Shown here piece after piece: positions 29,265-30,759 of a stretch of DNA of 30,759 bases (position 1 is the first letter of the stretch; every line of letters begins with the position of its first letter). Source of the DNA: Rickettsiales bacterium (lineage in GTDB: Bacteria; Pseudomonadota; Alphaproteobacteria; Rs-D84; CACZYB01); the NCBI GenBank assembly GCA_031288035.1, contig JAITSG010000019.1, forward strand, positions 1 to 30,759, in the 5' to 3' direction. Under the pieces are notes generated by a model, which made no database searches, had not been told where the DNA came from, and saw nothing but the letters and a program-made list of their open reading frames with translations. The position numbers and the translations under genes are program-made.

Positions 29265-30759
29265 ATGAAAGGCGGTAAAACGCGGTTGACGGTCTTGCCG
29301 CATGGCGTGTTTGCGTTTATATGGCATTTTCTTTCCAAGCGCAAATGGCTGTTCTGGGCCCAGGTCGTGCTTATATTCCTGCGCGGGGCGAGCAATATGG
29401 CCTGGCCCTATTCGATAAAGATGCTGGCCGACGCGTTCGGCCGCGCGACGCCAGAAACCGTGTGGGAAAGCGTGCGCGCGGTGCTGTTCCTCTATTTTTC
29501 GATATACGCGGCGCACATATTGGTCAACCGCGTGTACAAGTTAATCGGCAACTATTTCTATCCGGCCATGTCCACGGCGGTCAGGTCGGAGGTCGTGTCC
29601 GGGATACAGTCGAAGTCGTTCTCGTTTTTCATCAACAATTTCACGGGCTCGATGGTGAACAAGATCGGCGACCTTACGCGCGAATCGCGCGAGCTTACGA
29701 AGCTTTCGCTGTGGATTCTGGAGATATGGGCGTTCGTATTCGCCGGGTTCGCGATGTTCGCGCCGATACATTGGGGGATAACCGCCGTATGCTGCGCATG
29801 GATATTCGCGCACATAAGTTTCTGCCTGTTCCGGTTGAGGACGTGGAACAAGCTTGCCTACGACACCAGCGAGGCTGCGAGCGCGGTGACCGGCCGCATC
29901 GCGGATTCGCTTTCGAACTACGGTTCGGTCAAGTCCTTCGCCAGAGAGAAGGCCGAGCGCCGCTACATCATGCCGTTCCTCATGGACAGGCAGCGCAAGG
30001 ACACGAAATGGGGCCGGACGATAAACCGCGACTATTTATTGCTGGACTTTCTGTCGTTCTTCGGCCTGTACGTCCCCGTGTTCGCGATGATAATAGCGCT
30101 CTATAGGAACGGGACCGTCGGGGTGGGCAGCATTTTGTTCGTCACGACGGCGGTGGATTGGATAAACGGCCGCATATACGACCTCGGGGACAAGCTGTCG
30201 GCCTTTTCTGAATCCTACGGCACCATGAAGCAGGCCATGTGGGTCGTCACGGCTCCGCTCGAGATAGAGGATGCGAAGGGCGCGGCGGAGCTGAAGGTCA
30301 AGGACGCGGTGATAGAGTTCGACCGCGTGCGTTTCCGGTACGACAGCCGCCGGGACGTGCTTTTCGACGGCTTCGGCCTCAAGATAGGCTCTGGCGAGAA
30401 GGTCGGCCTGGTCGGATCTAGCGGCGCGGGGAAAAGCTCGATAATCCACCTGCTATTGCGCTATTTCGACGTGCAGGGCGGTGCGATACTCATCGACGGC
30501 CAGGACATCCGCGGCGTGACGCAGGAGAGCCTGAGGCGGGCGATAGCCTTCATCCCCCAGGACACGAGCCTGTTCCACCGCACGATTCGCGACAACATAG
30601 CCTACGGCCGCCAGGACGCGGCGCAGGCCGAGGTCGAATCCGCGGCGAGGAAGGCTTATGCGCACGAGCTTATCATGGGCACGCCCGACGGGTATTCGAG
30701 CCTGGTGGGCGACCGCGGCATAAAGCTTTCCGTGGGCCAGAGGCAGAGGATAGCCATAG
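29265..30759 (+). CDS. ABC exporter, fused membrane and ATPase domains (partial, cut by window end)
   Basis: The frame runs open from an ATG at 29265 (AAAGG upstream) to the window edge: 498 codons so far. Six membrane helices are expected in residues 20-290, with a half-transporter fold of the MsbA/ATM1 type. The ATPase domain begins near 345 and has intact motifs: Walker A GSSGAGKSS, Q-loop FIPQDTSLF, DNIAYG, and signature LSVGQRQRIAI at the cut. Walker B and the switch His lie beyond the edge. The substrate cannot be told from sequence. It contrasts with the dead ATPase at 18668-20428, and a functional pairing of the two is possible but unsupported. Confidence 0.9.
   Translation, partial: MKGGKTRLTVLPHGVFAFIWHFLSKRKWLFWAQVVLIFLRGASNMAWPYSIKMLADAFGRATPETVWESVRAVLFLYFSIYAAHILVNRVYKLIGNYFYPAMSTAVRSEVVSGIQSKSFSFFINNFTGSMVNKIGDLTRESRELTKLSLWILEIWAFVFAGFAMFAPIHWGITAVCCAWIFAHISFCLFRLRTWNKLAYDTSEAASAVTGRIADSLSNYGSVKSFAREKAERRYIMPFLMDRQRKDTKWGRTINRDYLLLDFLSFFGLYVPVFAMIIALYRNGTVGVGSILFVTTAVDWINGRIYDLGDKLSAFSESYGTMKQAMWVVTAPLEIEDAKGAAELKVKDAVIEFDRVRFRYDSRRDVLFDGFGLKIGSGEKVGLVGSSGAGKSSIIHLLLRYFDVQGGAILIDGQDIRGVTQESLRRAIAFIPQDTSLFHRTIRDNIAYGRQDAAQAEVESAARKAYAHELIMGTPDGYSSLVGDRGIKLSVGQRQRIAI

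Overview
Organism. The window reads as a chromosome segment of a Gram-negative bacterium, most likely an alphaproteobacterium, possibly from an uncultured host-associated lineage. The evidence is an ftsQ-ftsA division pair, rsmE, purC, rnhB, birA and a soluble lytic transglycosylase. Bases are G+C-rich, with frequent ATA (Ile) and AGG (Arg) codons in host and phage-like genes alike. The placement is an inference from gene content; there is no rRNA or marker tree behind it.

Layout. (1) 1-3337: a minus-strand host operon, slt-rnhB-birA, with short gene overlaps and its own promoter. (2) 3346-16458: a plus-strand cassette of podovirus (T7-supergroup) morphogenesis genes: SleB-like cell-wall hydrolase, scaffold, major capsid protein, a small virion-type protein, tail tubular proteins A and B, a coiled-coil virion protein, a T7-type tail-fibre anchor, the terminase ATPase half, then portal and the terminase nuclease half. 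Non-phage-looking genes sit inside it: a histone H1-like basic protein, a four-helix membrane protein, two overlapping genes for large secreted proteins, and a 1-kb island holding promoters and two apparent small RNAs. (3) 16486-18058: two uncharacterised plus-strand genes. (4) 18045-22292: a minus-strand operon ftsQ-ftsA-ABC transporter-rpe, in which the ABC ATPase domain has lost all its catalytic motifs. (5) 22305-24301: rsmE and an ATP-dependent DNA ligase. (6) 24314-26429: a frameshifted PemK/MazF-type toxin, a candidate structured RNA and purC, all on the minus strand. (7) 26498-30759: an NlpC/P60-like peptidase gene (+), a NADAR gene and a LysM membrane-protein gene (-), and an intact ABC exporter gene (+) cut by the window end.

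How it fits together. The cassette encodes most of a small podovirus head and tail and both halves of a packaging motor, but no integrase, repressor, replication gene, small terminase or lysis regulator is visible, and every structural frame is open. This suggests a domesticated particle (gene-transfer-agent-like or capsid-based) rather than a fresh prophage. The most distinctive points are the terminase split exactly between ATPase and nuclease domains and separated by about 5 kb, intrinsic terminators placed directly in front of several structural genes and right behind the cassette promoter, and two small RNAs whose terminator loops are almost pure pyrimidine and resemble the anti-Shine-Dalgarno sequence. 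Several genes also have a -10 box 6-7 bases before the ATG, which points to leaderless mRNAs.
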